Shown in pieces: positions 1 to 8,914 of a stretch of DNA of 64,000 nt (position 1 is the first letter of the stretch; the number at the start of each line of letters is the position of its first letter). The translations under genes were made by a program, and so were the position numbers. Source of the stretch: Methylonatrum sp040877625 (lineage in GTDB: Bacteria; Pseudomonadota; Gammaproteobacteria; Nitrococcales; Aquisalimonadaceae); contig JBBDNK010000041.1 of NCBI GenBank assembly GCA_040877625.1, forward strand, positions 310,001 to 374,000. The letters run 5' to 3'. The notes under the pieces were generated by a model. It saw nothing but the letters and a program-made list of their open reading frames with translations. It made no database searches and was not told where the DNA came from.

Positions 1-291
1 GCGCATTTTCGGCGCTTCGGACAGCAGCAGGGGCAACGCGCCGGTCACGCCCAGCACGGTCCAGAACAGCACGACGATCAGGAAGCCGTCCCGGGTACGC
101 AGCTCGCCACGACGGTTGCGAACCGGGAGGAAGAGCACAATGCCGGTGCCAAGCGTGACGGCGAAAGCGGCCAGAAATGGCATCGTCGTGCCGTCCTCAT
201 AGAGCAGGGATACGGCGATCGGAGGCAGCATGGTGAGACTGAACACCATAAGCAGGACCCCCAGAATGCGCACTACCGCGTCTAGATTCAT
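1..291 (-). CDS. trkH: Trk potassium uptake protein TrkH, N-terminal part (runs off left edge)
   Basis: The visible 97 residues begin MNLDAVVRILGVLLMVFSLT and hold two hydrophobic segments (about residues 7-29 and 37-56), then a short basic linker and the start of a third segment (about 70-90). This matches the start of TrkH/TrkG, the membrane pore of the Trk potassium symporter. The gene follows trkA on the same strand, 71 bp beyond the trkA stop, so the gating subunit and the pore are made together. The rest of the gene, with its selectivity-filter repeats, lies outside the window. Identification rests on the N-terminus plus the neighbour and is fairly safe. Confidence 0.85.
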   Translation of the reverse strand, partial: MNLDAVVRILGVLLMVFSLTMLPPIAVSLLYEDGTTMPFLAAFAVTLGTGIVLFLPVRNRRGELRTRDGFLIVVLFWTVLGVTGALPLLLSEAPKMR

Positions 292-312
292 CAGATATCC
301 CGACAGGATCCC

Positions 313-364
313 AGGGAGATGCAGATTTACTCACGCCGCCGCGTGAATAAATCTGCATCTCCCT
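313..364. repeat. Perfect-loop inverted repeat between trkA and trkH
   Basis: Two 24-bp arms (313-336 and 341-364) differ at one base and enclose a 4-nt loop. The right arm overlaps the trkA stop codon. There is no U-run, so it is not a standard intrinsic terminator, but it would form a strong mRNA hairpin 22 nt before the trkH start and could lower trkH expression or protect trkA mRNA. The arm sequence (GGGAG, then GATTTATTC) resembles the termini of the MITE-like elements at 16821 and 26801, so it may be a collapsed copy of that family. Confidence 0.8.
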
Positions 365-1739
365 AGAGAAAGGTGACGCCCACCTGGAATAGCCGCTCGA
401 CCTCTCGGATCTTGCGCTTGTCCACCAGGAACAGCACCACGTGGTCTTCAGCCTGAATGACGGTGTCGTGGTGCGCCATCAGCACTTCATCGCCCCGCAC
501 GATACAGCCGATGTTCGCACCCTTGGGCAGGGGAATATCGGCAATGGCCCGTCCCACGACCTTCGACGATTCCGGCGACCCGTGAGCCACCGCTTCAATA
601 GCCTCCGCCGCCCCGCGACGCAGGCTGTGGACCATGACCACATCGCCGCGGCGCACATGGGCGAGCAAGGTGCCGATGGTCGCCTGCTGCGGCGATATGG
701 CGATGTCGATGTCCTCACTGCCCTGCACCAGATCCACATAGGCCGGCCGGTTGATCAGGGACATAACCATACGCGCACCCAGCCGTTTGGCCAGCATGCC
801 GGAGAGGATATTGGCCTCATCGTCGTTGGTGAGCGCACAGAACACGTCGGTGTTCTCGATATTCTCTTCGCGCAGCAGCTCTTCATCGGCGGCATCGCCC
901 AGCAGTACGATGGTCTTGCGCAGATCCTCGGAGATATTGCGGGCGCGCTCCGGAGTACGCTCGATGATCTTCACCTGATAACGGGTCTCGAGCGCCTGCG
1001 CGAGGCGCTTGCCGATGTTGCCGCCACCGGCCAGGATGATGCGCTTGACCGGCTTGTCCAGACGGCGCAACTCGCCCATCACCGCGCGGATGTTCTTGCG
1101 GGCCGCCACGAAAAAAACCTCGTCTCCGGCCTCGATGACGGTATTGCCCTCGGGAATGATGGCCTTGCCACGGCGGAAGATGGCGGCCACGCGCGCATGG
1201 TCGCCAGGCATATGGTCAGCCAGGGTTCGCAGCTCCTGACCGACCAGCGGCCCGCCATAGTAGGCCCGAACCGCGACCATGCGCACCTTGCCGCCAGCGA
1301 AATCCAGTACCTGCAGAGCACCCGGGTGCTCGATCAGCCGCTTGACATACTGGGTCACCAGCTGCTCGGGGCTGATGAGTACATCTACGGGCATCGCATC
1401 CGGCGAAAACAACTGGGGATAACTGAGGTATTCAACCGCCCGCACCCGGGCGATCTTGGTGGGGGTATGGAACAGGGTGTAGGCCACCTGACAGGCGATC
1501 ATGTTCGCTTCATCGCTATTGGTAACGGCGATGATCATGTCCGCGTCGTCAGCGCCCGCCTGCATCAGCACCGGCGGATGCGTGGCATTGCCGAATACGG
1601 TTCTCAGGTCGAGACGGTCCTGAAGATCCGCCAACAGCCGGCGGTTCATGTCCACCAGGGTGACGTCGTTGGCTTCGCTGGCGAGATTGTGGGCGAGTGA
1701 ACTACCCACCTGCCCAGCGCCGAGAATGATGATTTTCAT
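363..1739 (-). CDS. trkA: Trk system potassium uptake regulatory protein TrkA
   Basis: The 458-residue length equals the usual TrkA length. The protein is two tandem RCK units, each with a Rossmann nucleotide-binding motif: GAGQVGSSLAHNLA near residue 7 and GGGNIGKRLAQALE near residue 239. Each is followed by a TrkA-C domain. TrkA binds NAD(H)/ATP on the cytoplasmic face of TrkH and gates potassium uptake. I chose the start MKIIILGAGQVG at 1739 because it puts the first glycine-rich loop at the N-terminus; the frame stays open upstream into ntrX but lacks similarity. It lies 17 bp after ntrX and is probably in the same operon. Confidence 0.96.
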   Translation of the reverse strand: MKIIILGAGQVGSSLAHNLASEANDVTLVDMNRRLLADLQDRLDLRTVFGNATHPPVLMQAGADDADMIIAVTNSDEANMIACQVAYTLFHTPTKIARVRAVEYLSYPQLFSPDAMPVDVLISPEQLVTQYVKRLIEHPGALQVLDFAGGKVRMVAVRAYYGGPLVGQELRTLADHMPGDHARVAAIFRRGKAIIPEGNTVIEAGDEVFFVAARKNIRAVMGELRRLDKPVKRIILAGGGNIGKRLAQALETRYQVKIIERTPERARNISEDLRKTIVLLGDAADEELLREENIENTDVFCALTNDDEANILSGMLAKRLGARMVMSLINRPAYVDLVQGSEDIDIAISPQQATIGTLLAHVRRGDVVMVHSLRRGAAEAIEAVAHGSPESSKVVGRAIADIPLPKGANIGCIVRGDEVLMAHHDTVIQAEDHVVLFLVDKRKIREVERLFQVGVTFL

Positions 1740-1755
1740 GACAACAGTGATCGCA

Positions 1756-3126
1756 TCAGTAGTCGTTGGGATCGATGCCCAGTGCCTTGAGCTTGCGGTA
1801 CAGGTGCGTGCGCTCCATTCCCGCCAGTTTGGACAGTTCACCAACGCTACCACCCGCTTCCCGCAGTTGGTGCTGCAGATACAAACGCTCGAACTCTTCG
1901 CGGGCCTCCCGCAGCGGGCGATCGAACGGCATGGACGGGCCAACCGGAACGGTGGAAGCGGCCTGTGCCACGGCTCCACCCAGGGCGGCCTCTACCTCCG
2001 CGGCGTCGATCTCCTTGCCTTCGCCCAGAATGAGCAGCCGCTGAACCAGATTCTTGAGCTCGCGCACGTTGCCGGGCCAGTGGTACTGCGTCAGCCGGTT
2101 GCGAGCGGCGGTGGTGAATCGCCGAGCGGGCAGATTCTCCTGGGCCAGGGTACGTTCCAGGTAGAAATTCAGCAGTGCCGTCACATCCTCGGCATGCTCC
2201 CGCAGGGGCGGTATCCGCAGCGGCAGCACATTGAGATGGTAGTAAAGGTCTTCCCGGAACCGGCCCTCGAGAACCTCCCGCTCCAGATCCACCCGGGTGG
2301 CGGCAAGCACACGGACGTCCACTTCCACGGGCTCGGCGCCGCCGACCCGGTGAAAGCTCTGGCTGTTCAAGGCGCTCAATAGCCGTACCTGGGCAGGCAT
2401 GTCCAGATCCGCCACTTCGTCGATGAACAGCGTGCCATTGTTGGCCTGCTCCAGCCGGCCATACACCAGTCTGCCGCCTTCCTCGTTGCCAAACAGCTCG
2501 GTCGCGGCGCCAGTGCCGGCGATGGAGCCGGCGGACACTTCCACGAACGGCCCGTCGCGGCGCCCGCTGCACTGGTGGAGATAGTGCGCATAGGTGCGCT
2601 TGCCGCTGCCGGCCTCGCCCATGATCAGCACCCAGGTATCATGATTCGCCATGCGGCGAACCTGATCGCGGAGCGTCTGCATCGCGCGGCTCTCGCCCAC
2701 CGGTTCCACCACGGTGCCGGTGCGCTCCCAAAGCCCCACGTTCTCCCGGCGCAAACGGTCCGCATCCAGGGCGCGTTGCACCACCAGCAGCAGCTTGGCC
2801 AGGGACAGGGGCTTCTCGATGAAGTCGTAGGCGCCGAGTCGCGTCGCCTCCACCGCGGTCTCCACATTGCCGTGTCCGGACATCATGACCACCGGGCAGG
2901 GCAGCCCCGGGCCTTCGGCCCATTCCTTGAGCAGTGCAAGGCCGTCCACGTCAGGCATCCAGATGTCCAGGAGAATCAGATCCGGTCGGCGCAGGCGTAA
3001 TGACTGCCGCGCGCTGGCCGCATCTTCCGCGACCTGCACGCTGTAATCCTCATCTTCGAGAATTTCCTGCACAAGGGTGCGGATGTCCGGTTCATCGTCA
3101 ACAACCAGAATGTGGGAAGCCGTCAT
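1756..3126 (-). CDS. ntrX: NtrX-type response regulator with AAA+ and Fis domains
   Basis: Response regulator of 456 residues. The receiver domain is about 1-125 (acidic pocket VVDDEPD; phospho-acceptor Asp in LILLDIWMPDVDG), the AAA+ domain about 140-370 (Walker A-like GEAGSGKR; Walker B GTLFIDEV), and a Fis-type helix-turn-helix sits at the C-terminus (ERTHLYRKLKALGI). The start overlaps the ntrY stop by 4 bp, as for a coupled sensor/regulator pair. The GAFTGA loop that contacts sigma-54 is absent: after LFGNEEG comes GRLVYGRLEQ. This argues against a classical sigma-54 activator and for DNA binding and repression or activation at sigma-70 promoters, as reported for some NtrX proteins. Confidence 0.92.
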   Translation of the reverse strand: MTASHILVVDDEPDIRTLVQEILEDEDYSVQVAEDAASARQSLRLRRPDLILLDIWMPDVDGLALLKEWAEGPGLPCPVVMMSGHGNVETAVEATRLGAYDFIEKPLSLAKLLLVVQRALDADRLRRENVGLWERTGTVVEPVGESRAMQTLRDQVRRMANHDTWVLIMGEAGSGKRTYAHYLHQCSGRRDGPFVEVSAGSIAGTGAATELFGNEEGGRLVYGRLEQANNGTLFIDEVADLDMPAQVRLLSALNSQSFHRVGGAEPVEVDVRVLAATRVDLEREVLEGRFREDLYYHLNVLPLRIPPLREHAEDVTALLNFYLERTLAQENLPARRFTTAARNRLTQYHWPGNVRELKNLVQRLLILGEGKEIDAAEVEAALGGAVAQAASTVPVGPSMPFDRPLREAREEFERLYLQHQLREAGGSVGELSKLAGMERTHLYRKLKALGIDPNDY

Positions 3127-5351
3127 GATCTGCTCCCCTTGGCACGGTCTTTGGTGGGGATGCGTTTCCCGAGCAGCGCCGGGACCGGCAAACGAATGGT
3201 CACCTGCGCGCCATCCGCCAGATTTTCCGCGCTGATCACGCCGTTATGTTCCTCGACAATTTTCTTCACGATGGGCATACCCAATCCAGTTCCCTTGGCC
3301 TTGGTGGTGACATACGGCTCGAATAGCTGTGCCACGACATCCTCGCTGAATCCGGGGCCGTGGTCCCGTACACGCAGTTCCACGCCGTGGAAACGATCAT
3401 CATCTAGGTTCAGCGTCGTCATCTCAAGTTGACATTGCTGTTCGGCGGGCGTCGCTTCGAGTGCATTCTTGATCAGGTTGTGAAGCAATTGCCGCAGCCG
3501 TCCCGGATCGGCGCGCAATTCCGGCAAACTGTCGCCCAGATTCAGGGTCAGTGCCAGACGCCCGGCGCTGGCGCGATAGAGCTCCACAACCTGGTGGATA
3601 AGCGCATTCAGGTCCACGGGCACCAGCTGCAGTTGTGGCGGGTGCGCATACTCGGAAAATGCGTTGACCATGGCCTTCATCGCATCCACCTGTTCGATGA
3701 TGGTCTGTGTGCCCCGGTCCAGCACGTCCCTCGGCTTACCCTCCAGCACGTCGAGACACTTGCGCCGCAGCCGCTCCGCCGACAACTGAATGGGCGTGAG
3801 CGGATTCTTGATTTCGTGCGCCAGACGCCGCGCCACCTCGCCCCAGGCCGCGTCTCGCTGGGCCTGGATCAGCGCGGTCACGTCATCAAATACAATCACG
3901 TAACCACCGGTGCCCGCACCGCCCGGCAGGCTGGCACCACTGCACATCAGCACCTGCCGGCCGTTGGGGCCGTTGACGTTGATCTGCTCCCGCCATTCCT
4001 GTGCGCGGTCGCCTACCCGCTGCCGCACCATGGCGACAAACGCGTCCAGCCCCGGCTGACGGTTGATGAGGTTGCCCAGCGGCTTGCCGGTGAACGAGCG
4101 CATCGGCACCCCCAGAATCTGGTCCGCGGCCCGGTTCCAGGTGCGCAGATTACCGTCCACATCCAGGGCCAGAACACCGGATGAAAGGCGACCGAGCAGC
4201 GTTTCCAGGTAGCCGCGCTGATTTTCCACCAGTGCCTGGCTGCTCTTGGCCTCGTCGCGCGCCTGTGCCACCCGGCGGCTCATGTCGTTGAAGGAGCGCA
4301 CCAGGACACCAAGCTCATCATTACCCGCCGGTGGCAGCTGCTTGCCGTATTCGCCGGCGGCCACCGCCTCAGTACCTTCAGCGAGAAAGCGGATGGGCTC
4401 CACCAGTCGTCGAGCCGCATAAAATGCCGACCAGACCGCGAACAGCAGGCTGAGCAACAGCACCAGGGACAGCGTCAAGGTGAAGCTCTCCTTCAGCGGC
4501 CGGCTGAGTATGCCTACTTCCTGGTAGCGGGCGTAGGCGTTCTCGACACTTTCGGCAAGCGCACTGACCCGCGGTGAAAGCGGAAACAGCCCCTGCAGGA
4601 GGCGCTGATCGGGCCGGCCGTCGCCGCCCGGGGCCTGGACCAGTATGCGGATCTGCAACCCGACATCCCCCATCGGATCCAGGCCGACGTAGGGCCGCCC
4701 CTGGCGCAGTTGCAGCAGGATGTCCTCCTCTGGCTGGTGCGGCAGGGCTGAAGACGGCTCCTGCGCACTGGTCGCTATGATGTAGCCGTTACTGCCCATG
4801 AGCGTCAGCTCCGAGGCGCCCAGTTGCTCACGCAACTGGCCCAGGCTAATCGGCGCCAGCGCGTTGTTGACGTCGCCGAGGCTGTACGCGGCGGACTCCG
4901 TGCGACGCAACAGCTCGCGCATGCGCATGTCGAAGGAGGCCGAGGACAGATTCAGTGCATCCTCGAGAATCCGCTCCTCGAGCCGGGCATCAAACCAGCT
5001 TTCGATGCCGTTGTTCAGAAACTGCACGGAAAAGTAATAGACGACGCTGACCGGAGCCAGGGCCAGAATCACGAACATGGCCACCAGCCGAACGGTAATC
5101 CGGCTGCCCGGCCGCCGATGGCGCCTTTGCGTGATGAGTTGGGCGAGATTCCAGACTATCAGCGCCAGCAGGCCGATCAGGCAGATGGTATTGAAAAACA
5201 GTAGCCACGGGTGCAGCCTCCCGAATACCTCGGAATCCTGGGTTGCCACGCTCAGCAGCCAGAGGGATACCAGCAGCAGAATACACAGCAGGACGCGTAC
5301 CGCGCCCTCTCCCGGCAGACGCTTCAACCCTCTAACGGCCATGTGTACCAC
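3123..5351 (-). CDS. ntrY: NtrY-type membrane sensor histidine kinase
   Basis: 742-residue kinase. Three hydrophobic segments lie in the first 110 residues, followed by an extracytoplasmic region of about 180 residues and a further membrane segment near 295-315. A HAMP linker, a PAS domain (about 375-485), a HisKA phospho-acceptor motif (HEIKNPLTPIQ, near 510) and an HATPase domain ending in GTGLGMPIVKKIVEEH follow. NtrY kinases respond to redox or nitrogen state and phosphorylate NtrX, encoded next with a 4-bp overlap. The start could also be the methionine three codons later (5342). The first codons overlap the end of the DUF4390 gene, so the two are translationally coupled. Confidence 0.93.
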   Translation of the reverse strand: MVHMAVRGLKRLPGEGAVRVLLCILLLVSLWLLSVATQDSEVFGRLHPWLLFFNTICLIGLLALIVWNLAQLITQRRHRRPGSRITVRLVAMFVILALAPVSVVYYFSVQFLNNGIESWFDARLEERILEDALNLSSASFDMRMRELLRRTESAAYSLGDVNNALAPISLGQLREQLGASELTLMGSNGYIIATSAQEPSSALPHQPEEDILLQLRQGRPYVGLDPMGDVGLQIRILVQAPGGDGRPDQRLLQGLFPLSPRVSALAESVENAYARYQEVGILSRPLKESFTLTLSLVLLLSLLFAVWSAFYAARRLVEPIRFLAEGTEAVAAGEYGKQLPPAGNDELGVLVRSFNDMSRRVAQARDEAKSSQALVENQRGYLETLLGRLSSGVLALDVDGNLRTWNRAADQILGVPMRSFTGKPLGNLINRQPGLDAFVAMVRQRVGDRAQEWREQINVNGPNGRQVLMCSGASLPGGAGTGGYVIVFDDVTALIQAQRDAAWGEVARRLAHEIKNPLTPIQLSAERLRRKCLDVLEGKPRDVLDRGTQTIIEQVDAMKAMVNAFSEYAHPPQLQLVPVDLNALIHQVVELYRASAGRLALTLNLGDSLPELRADPGRLRQLLHNLIKNALEATPAEQQCQLEMTTLNLDDDRFHGVELRVRDHGPGFSEDVVAQLFEPYVTTKAKGTGLGMPIVKKIVEEHNGVISAENLADGAQVTIRLPVPALLGKRIPTKDRAKGSRS

Positions 5352-5929
5352 TCGCTGACAAGGCGCCAGTCCGGCGACACGAACGCGACGGTGCGCAAGG
5401 GGTGGGGCAGGGAATCCAGATCCAGCCGGATTCTGACCTGCACCTCATAGAGCTGACCACTTTCCAGCTGACGCCTGCGCAGCAACGGCACTGACTCGAG
5501 TGTGGTCCACGCGGCCATCGCCACATCCCGCCGAAAGAAGGTCCGGCTTTCTCCCGTGGCACGATTGTGCACCACATAACGCCGGCTCAACGCATGGTAT
5601 CGCAGCTCCTGCCGCTGGCTGAACTCCACGACATCGACATCCCACAACCAGCGCCGCGGCCGGATGACACGGACCTGAAGCTGAAGGGTAAGCGGGATAC
5701 CGCTGTCCAGCGCCTCCCTGGCGTCCGACCCGAGTTCGCCCGTGAATCGCCCATCCAGGTAGATCACATCGGTGCCCGTACGGATATTGCCGTTAAGCAG
5801 CTCGAACCCGGGGACACTGTTATTCTGCGCCGCGGCCTGCCCCGGCGGCGTGAGCGCAAGCGCTATTACAAGGCTGAACAAGGGCAGCCAGGCCCCCGGA
5901 GCTGGAATTCGCCGCATCAGGACCGTCAC
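5324..5929 (-). CDS. DUF4390 family protein
   Basis: 201 residues. A hydrophobic N-terminal segment ending PPGQAAAQ looks like a cleaved signal peptide. The rest is a beta-rich domain with no recognisable catalytic motif. DUF4390 proteins typically sit between rsmB and ntrY in gammaproteobacteria, exactly as here: the start overlaps the rsmB stop and the end overlaps ntrY. A periplasmic role connected with the NtrY sensor is suggested by linkage only; the function is unknown. An alternative start four codons in (5917) is possible. Confidence 0.85.
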   Translation of the reverse strand: MTVLMRRIPAPGAWLPLFSLVIALALTPPGQAAAQNNSVPGFELLNGNIRTGTDVIYLDGRFTGELGSDAREALDSGIPLTLQLQVRVIRPRRWLWDVDVVEFSQRQELRYHALSRRYVVHNRATGESRTFFRRDVAMAAWTTLESVPLLRRRQLESGQLYEVQVRIRLDLDSLPHPLRTVAFVSPDWRLVSEWYTWPLEG

Positions 5930-7218
5930 CGTTTACCCACGCATGCGTAGTAAAAGCCATCCATGCCCGCATCTCCAACGAAAATCTGGCGGCCTTGCGG
6001 TCGCGCGTGCCCCCACCCAGCGTCAATGGATACCGCGTATGCATCGTCCTGTGCATCGACAAACCGCTCAATAACGCGCTCATTCTCGGCCCGGAGCATG
6101 GAACATGTTGCGTAGACCAGCATACCGCCGGGAGCCAGCATGGGCCAGACCGCGGCCAGCAAAGTGCATTGCAAGGCCTGCAGGGCCTCGATATCAGCCG
6201 ATTTGCGCAGCAGTTTGATATCCGGATGGCGCCGGATCACTCCGGTCGCGGAGCAGGGCGCGTCGAGCAGAATCCGATCATAGGGTCTGCCATCCCACCA
6301 CTGCTCCGGCTGCGACGCATCGGCGACGAGCACCTGGGCAGACAGGCCCAGTCTGATCAGGTTCTCCTCCAGGCGCTGCATGCGCCCGGCGTCTATGTCC
6401 ACCGCGGTGAGCTCGGCCAGGCCCGGATTTCGCTCGAGAAGATGACAGGTTTTGCTGCCGGGGGCGGCACACAGATCCAGAACCCGATGGCCGGCGGCCG
6501 GCGCCATTAGATCAGCCGCCAACTGCCCTGCCGCATCCTGCACCGAGACCGCGCCCTCGGCGAAGCCGGGCAGGCGCTGCACCGCAACGGGCTCGGCCAT
6601 GGTCACGGCATCAGCGGCCCAGGCGTGCGGTTCGGCCGCCAACCCCGAGTCCCGCAGCCGGACAAGCCAGGTGTCACGATCCGACTGCCGTCGGTTGACC
6701 CGGAGGGTCATTGGCGGCCGGGCGTTGTTTGCCTCGAGGACGGAACGCCAATGCTCCGGCCAATCCTGGCGCAGGCTGTCGATAAGCCATTGCGGATGCG
6801 CAAAGCGCGCCGGTTCGGAATCCAGTGCGCGTTGCAGTGTTTCGCGTTCACGCAGAAACCGCCTCAGCACGGCATTAACCAGCCCCGGCGCCCAGGGCTG
6901 GCGCAGACGGCGAGCGGTGTCGACGGTCGCGGAGACGGCGGCATGATCGGGAACCCGCGTTTCCATGCACTGGTAAATACCCATCATTGCCAGGGCGCGC
7001 ACGTCCATGTCGCGGCGGCGCAGCGGGCGTTGAAGCACGCTGTCCAGCAAGGCATCGAGACGGGGCGCCCAGCGCAGGGTGCCGAACACCAGTTCCTGGG
7101 CGAGCCCCCTCTCCGCTTCGGGCAAGGCCGCCACGGCAGACGGCAGCACGTCCGATACCGAACGGCCGTCACGAATGACCTGCACCAGAACCCGGGCCGC
7201 TGCCCATCTTGCCGACAT
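5926..7218 (-). CDS. rsmB: 16S rRNA (cytosine(967)-C(5))-methyltransferase RsmB
   Basis: 430 residues, the usual length. The N-terminal NusB-like RNA-binding domain (about 1-140) is followed by a Rossmann SAM-binding methyltransferase domain with motif I VLDLCAAPGSKTCHLL and the catalytic motif LDAPCSATGVIRRHPD. A second conserved cysteine sits in VYATCSML. The enzyme methylates C967 of 16S rRNA. It follows fmt on the same strand in the conserved def-fmt-rsmB order. Confidence 0.95.
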   Translation of the reverse strand: MSARWAAARVLVQVIRDGRSVSDVLPSAVAALPEAERGLAQELVFGTLRWAPRLDALLDSVLQRPLRRRDMDVRALAMMGIYQCMETRVPDHAAVSATVDTARRLRQPWAPGLVNAVLRRFLRERETLQRALDSEPARFAHPQWLIDSLRQDWPEHWRSVLEANNARPPMTLRVNRRQSDRDTWLVRLRDSGLAAEPHAWAADAVTMAEPVAVQRLPGFAEGAVSVQDAAGQLAADLMAPAAGHRVLDLCAAPGSKTCHLLERNPGLAELTAVDIDAGRMQRLEENLIRLGLSAQVLVADASQPEQWWDGRPYDRILLDAPCSATGVIRRHPDIKLLRKSADIEALQALQCTLLAAVWPMLAPGGMLVYATCSMLRAENERVIERFVDAQDDAYAVSIDAGWGHARPQGRQIFVGDAGMDGFYYACVGKR

Positions 7219-7298
7219 TGCCTGATCAATTCTCCGCGTGAATGCCGCCCGGAATGGACAGCAGGTGCCGTATAGCGTTCCACAAACGTCGTGGCTCC

Positions 7299-8240
7299 CT
7301 AGCCCAGAATCTCGCCCGCGGATAGCGATCGGCCACTGACAAAGGCCGCCGCGGACATGACTCTGCCACCGGGTGGCTGCAACGCCAGCAACCGCAGGAT
7401 CCCGTCGCCTGTTGCGACGTCTATGCCTTCGCGTCCAACGGCAAGCACCTCACCGGGGGCGGCATTCGTCGTGCCGGCGACGATCGCGGCTTGCCAGACG
7501 CGCAGGCTTTTGTTGTTCCAACGGGTTTCCGCCACCGGCCAGGGGTTGAAGGCAGCCACCTGTCGCCTCAAGCGGGTGGCCGGAAGGCGCCAGTCGAGCG
7601 GCGCTTCGAATTTGTCGAGCTTTGCTGCATAGGTGGCACGCTCATTGTCCTGCGGTACCGCGGCCAGTTCTCCCGCCAGTATCGTCGGCAACTGCTGCAC
7701 CAGCAGCCCCGCGCCGATCTCGGCGAGGCGGTCATGGAGGGTGCCGCCGGTGTCTTCGAGATGAATGGGCGTTTCGGCGCAGGCGAGCACCGGACCGGTA
7801 TCCAGACCGGCTTCCATGCGCATCAGACAGACGCCGGTATCGCTGTCACCGGCCAGAATAGCCCGCTGTATGGGCGCCGCGCCACGCCAGCGCGGCAACA
7901 GGGAAGCATGCGCATTGACACAGCCTAGCCGCGGGACATCAAGGACCGCCCGGGGAAGAATCAAACCGTAGGCGATAACGATCATGAGATCCGGCCGTAA
8001 CGCCTCGAGTTCCTCGACAGCCTCCGCATTACGCAGGCTCTCGGGCTGCCTGACCGGGAGTTCCAGCGCCTGCGCGGCCACCTTGACCGGCGAAAGCCTG
8101 GGCTTTCGACCGCGCCCGGCCGGGCGGTCCGGCTGCGTATAGACGGCCACCGGCCGGTGGCCCACCGCGGCAAGCGCATCCAGGGCCGGGACGGCGAAAT
8201 CGGGCGTACCCGCAAAAATCAGGCGTGGCGAATCCGTCAT
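7299..8240 (-). CDS. fmt: Methionyl-tRNA formyltransferase
   Basis: 313 residues. The N-terminal hydrolase fold carries the 10-formyl-tetrahydrofolate site motif HASLLPRWRGAAPIQ, and the C-terminal OB-like domain binds tRNA (ends SLSAGEILG). It transfers a formyl group to initiator Met-tRNA. It lies 17 bp after def, so the genes that add and remove the formyl group are co-transcribed. Confidence 0.96.
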   Translation of the reverse strand: MTDSPRLIFAGTPDFAVPALDALAAVGHRPVAVYTQPDRPAGRGRKPRLSPVKVAAQALELPVRQPESLRNAEAVEELEALRPDLMIVIAYGLILPRAVLDVPRLGCVNAHASLLPRWRGAAPIQRAILAGDSDTGVCLMRMEAGLDTGPVLACAETPIHLEDTGGTLHDRLAEIGAGLLVQQLPTILAGELAAVPQDNERATYAAKLDKFEAPLDWRLPATRLRRQVAAFNPWPVAETRWNNKSLRVWQAAIVAGTTNAAPGEVLAVGREGIDVATGDGILRLLALQPPGGRVMSAAAFVSGRSLSAGEILG

Positions 8241-8257
8241 GAGAAGGCGGGAAACAT

Positions 8258-8791
8258 TCAGACTACGCTGCTGTGAGGGGTCTGCGTATCTCCGTCAAGC
8301 CGCGCCTGCTTTTCCAGCTTTTTGCGCACACGCTTGCGTTTGAGTTCGGAGAGGTAATCGACGAATAGCCTGCCTTCCAGATGATCCATCTCATGCTGGA
8401 TGCAAACCGCCAGCAGATCGTCCGCCTCCAGCTCGAAGGGCTCACCGCTGCGATCCAGCGCGCGAACGCGGATACTCCCCGCGCGTTCGACGGTATCGTA
8501 GTACCCCGGAACGGACAGACAGCCTTCCTGCATCTGTTCTACGCCGTCCTTCTCCAGGATCTCGGGGTTAATGAACACGCGGGGTTCGGAACCGTCCTCC
8601 GAGACATCAATGACAATCACCCGCCGGTGCACATCCACCTGGGTGGCGGCGAGACCGACGCCGGGTGCGTCATACATGGTCTCGAACATGTCGTCGATGA
8701 GTTGGCGGATTTCATCATCCACCTGGTCCACCGGAACTGCCCGGGTACGCAACCGATTGTCCGGATAGTGAAGTATGTCAAGTTTTGCCAT
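8258..8791 (-). CDS. def: Peptide deformylase
   Basis: 177 residues with all three deformylase motifs: GVGLAATQ, EGCLSVPG (metal-binding Cys) and QHEMDHLEG (two metal-binding His and the catalytic Glu). It removes the N-formyl group from nascent proteins. It is the first gene of the leftward def-fmt-rsmB-DUF4390-ntrYX-trkAH run and is divergent from the LysM gene across 123 bp, where the promoters of both directions must lie. Confidence 0.97.
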   Translation of the reverse strand: MAKLDILHYPDNRLRTRAVPVDQVDDEIRQLIDDMFETMYDAPGVGLAATQVDVHRRVIVIDVSEDGSEPRVFINPEILEKDGVEQMQEGCLSVPGYYDTVERAGSIRVRALDRSGEPFELEADDLLAVCIQHEMDHLEGRLFVDYLSELKRKRVRKKLEKQARLDGDTQTPHSSVV

Positions 8792-8914
8792 GGTCTGTGT
8801 CGTTGCGGAACGCCCTTGATCGGGTTAGCCTTGCGCCTAATCATGCCGAAGTATAACGGAATCGCTCACTGACGTCGCCCGACGGCAGCGCCAGGCAGAA
8901 CAAAGGAAATTCAA

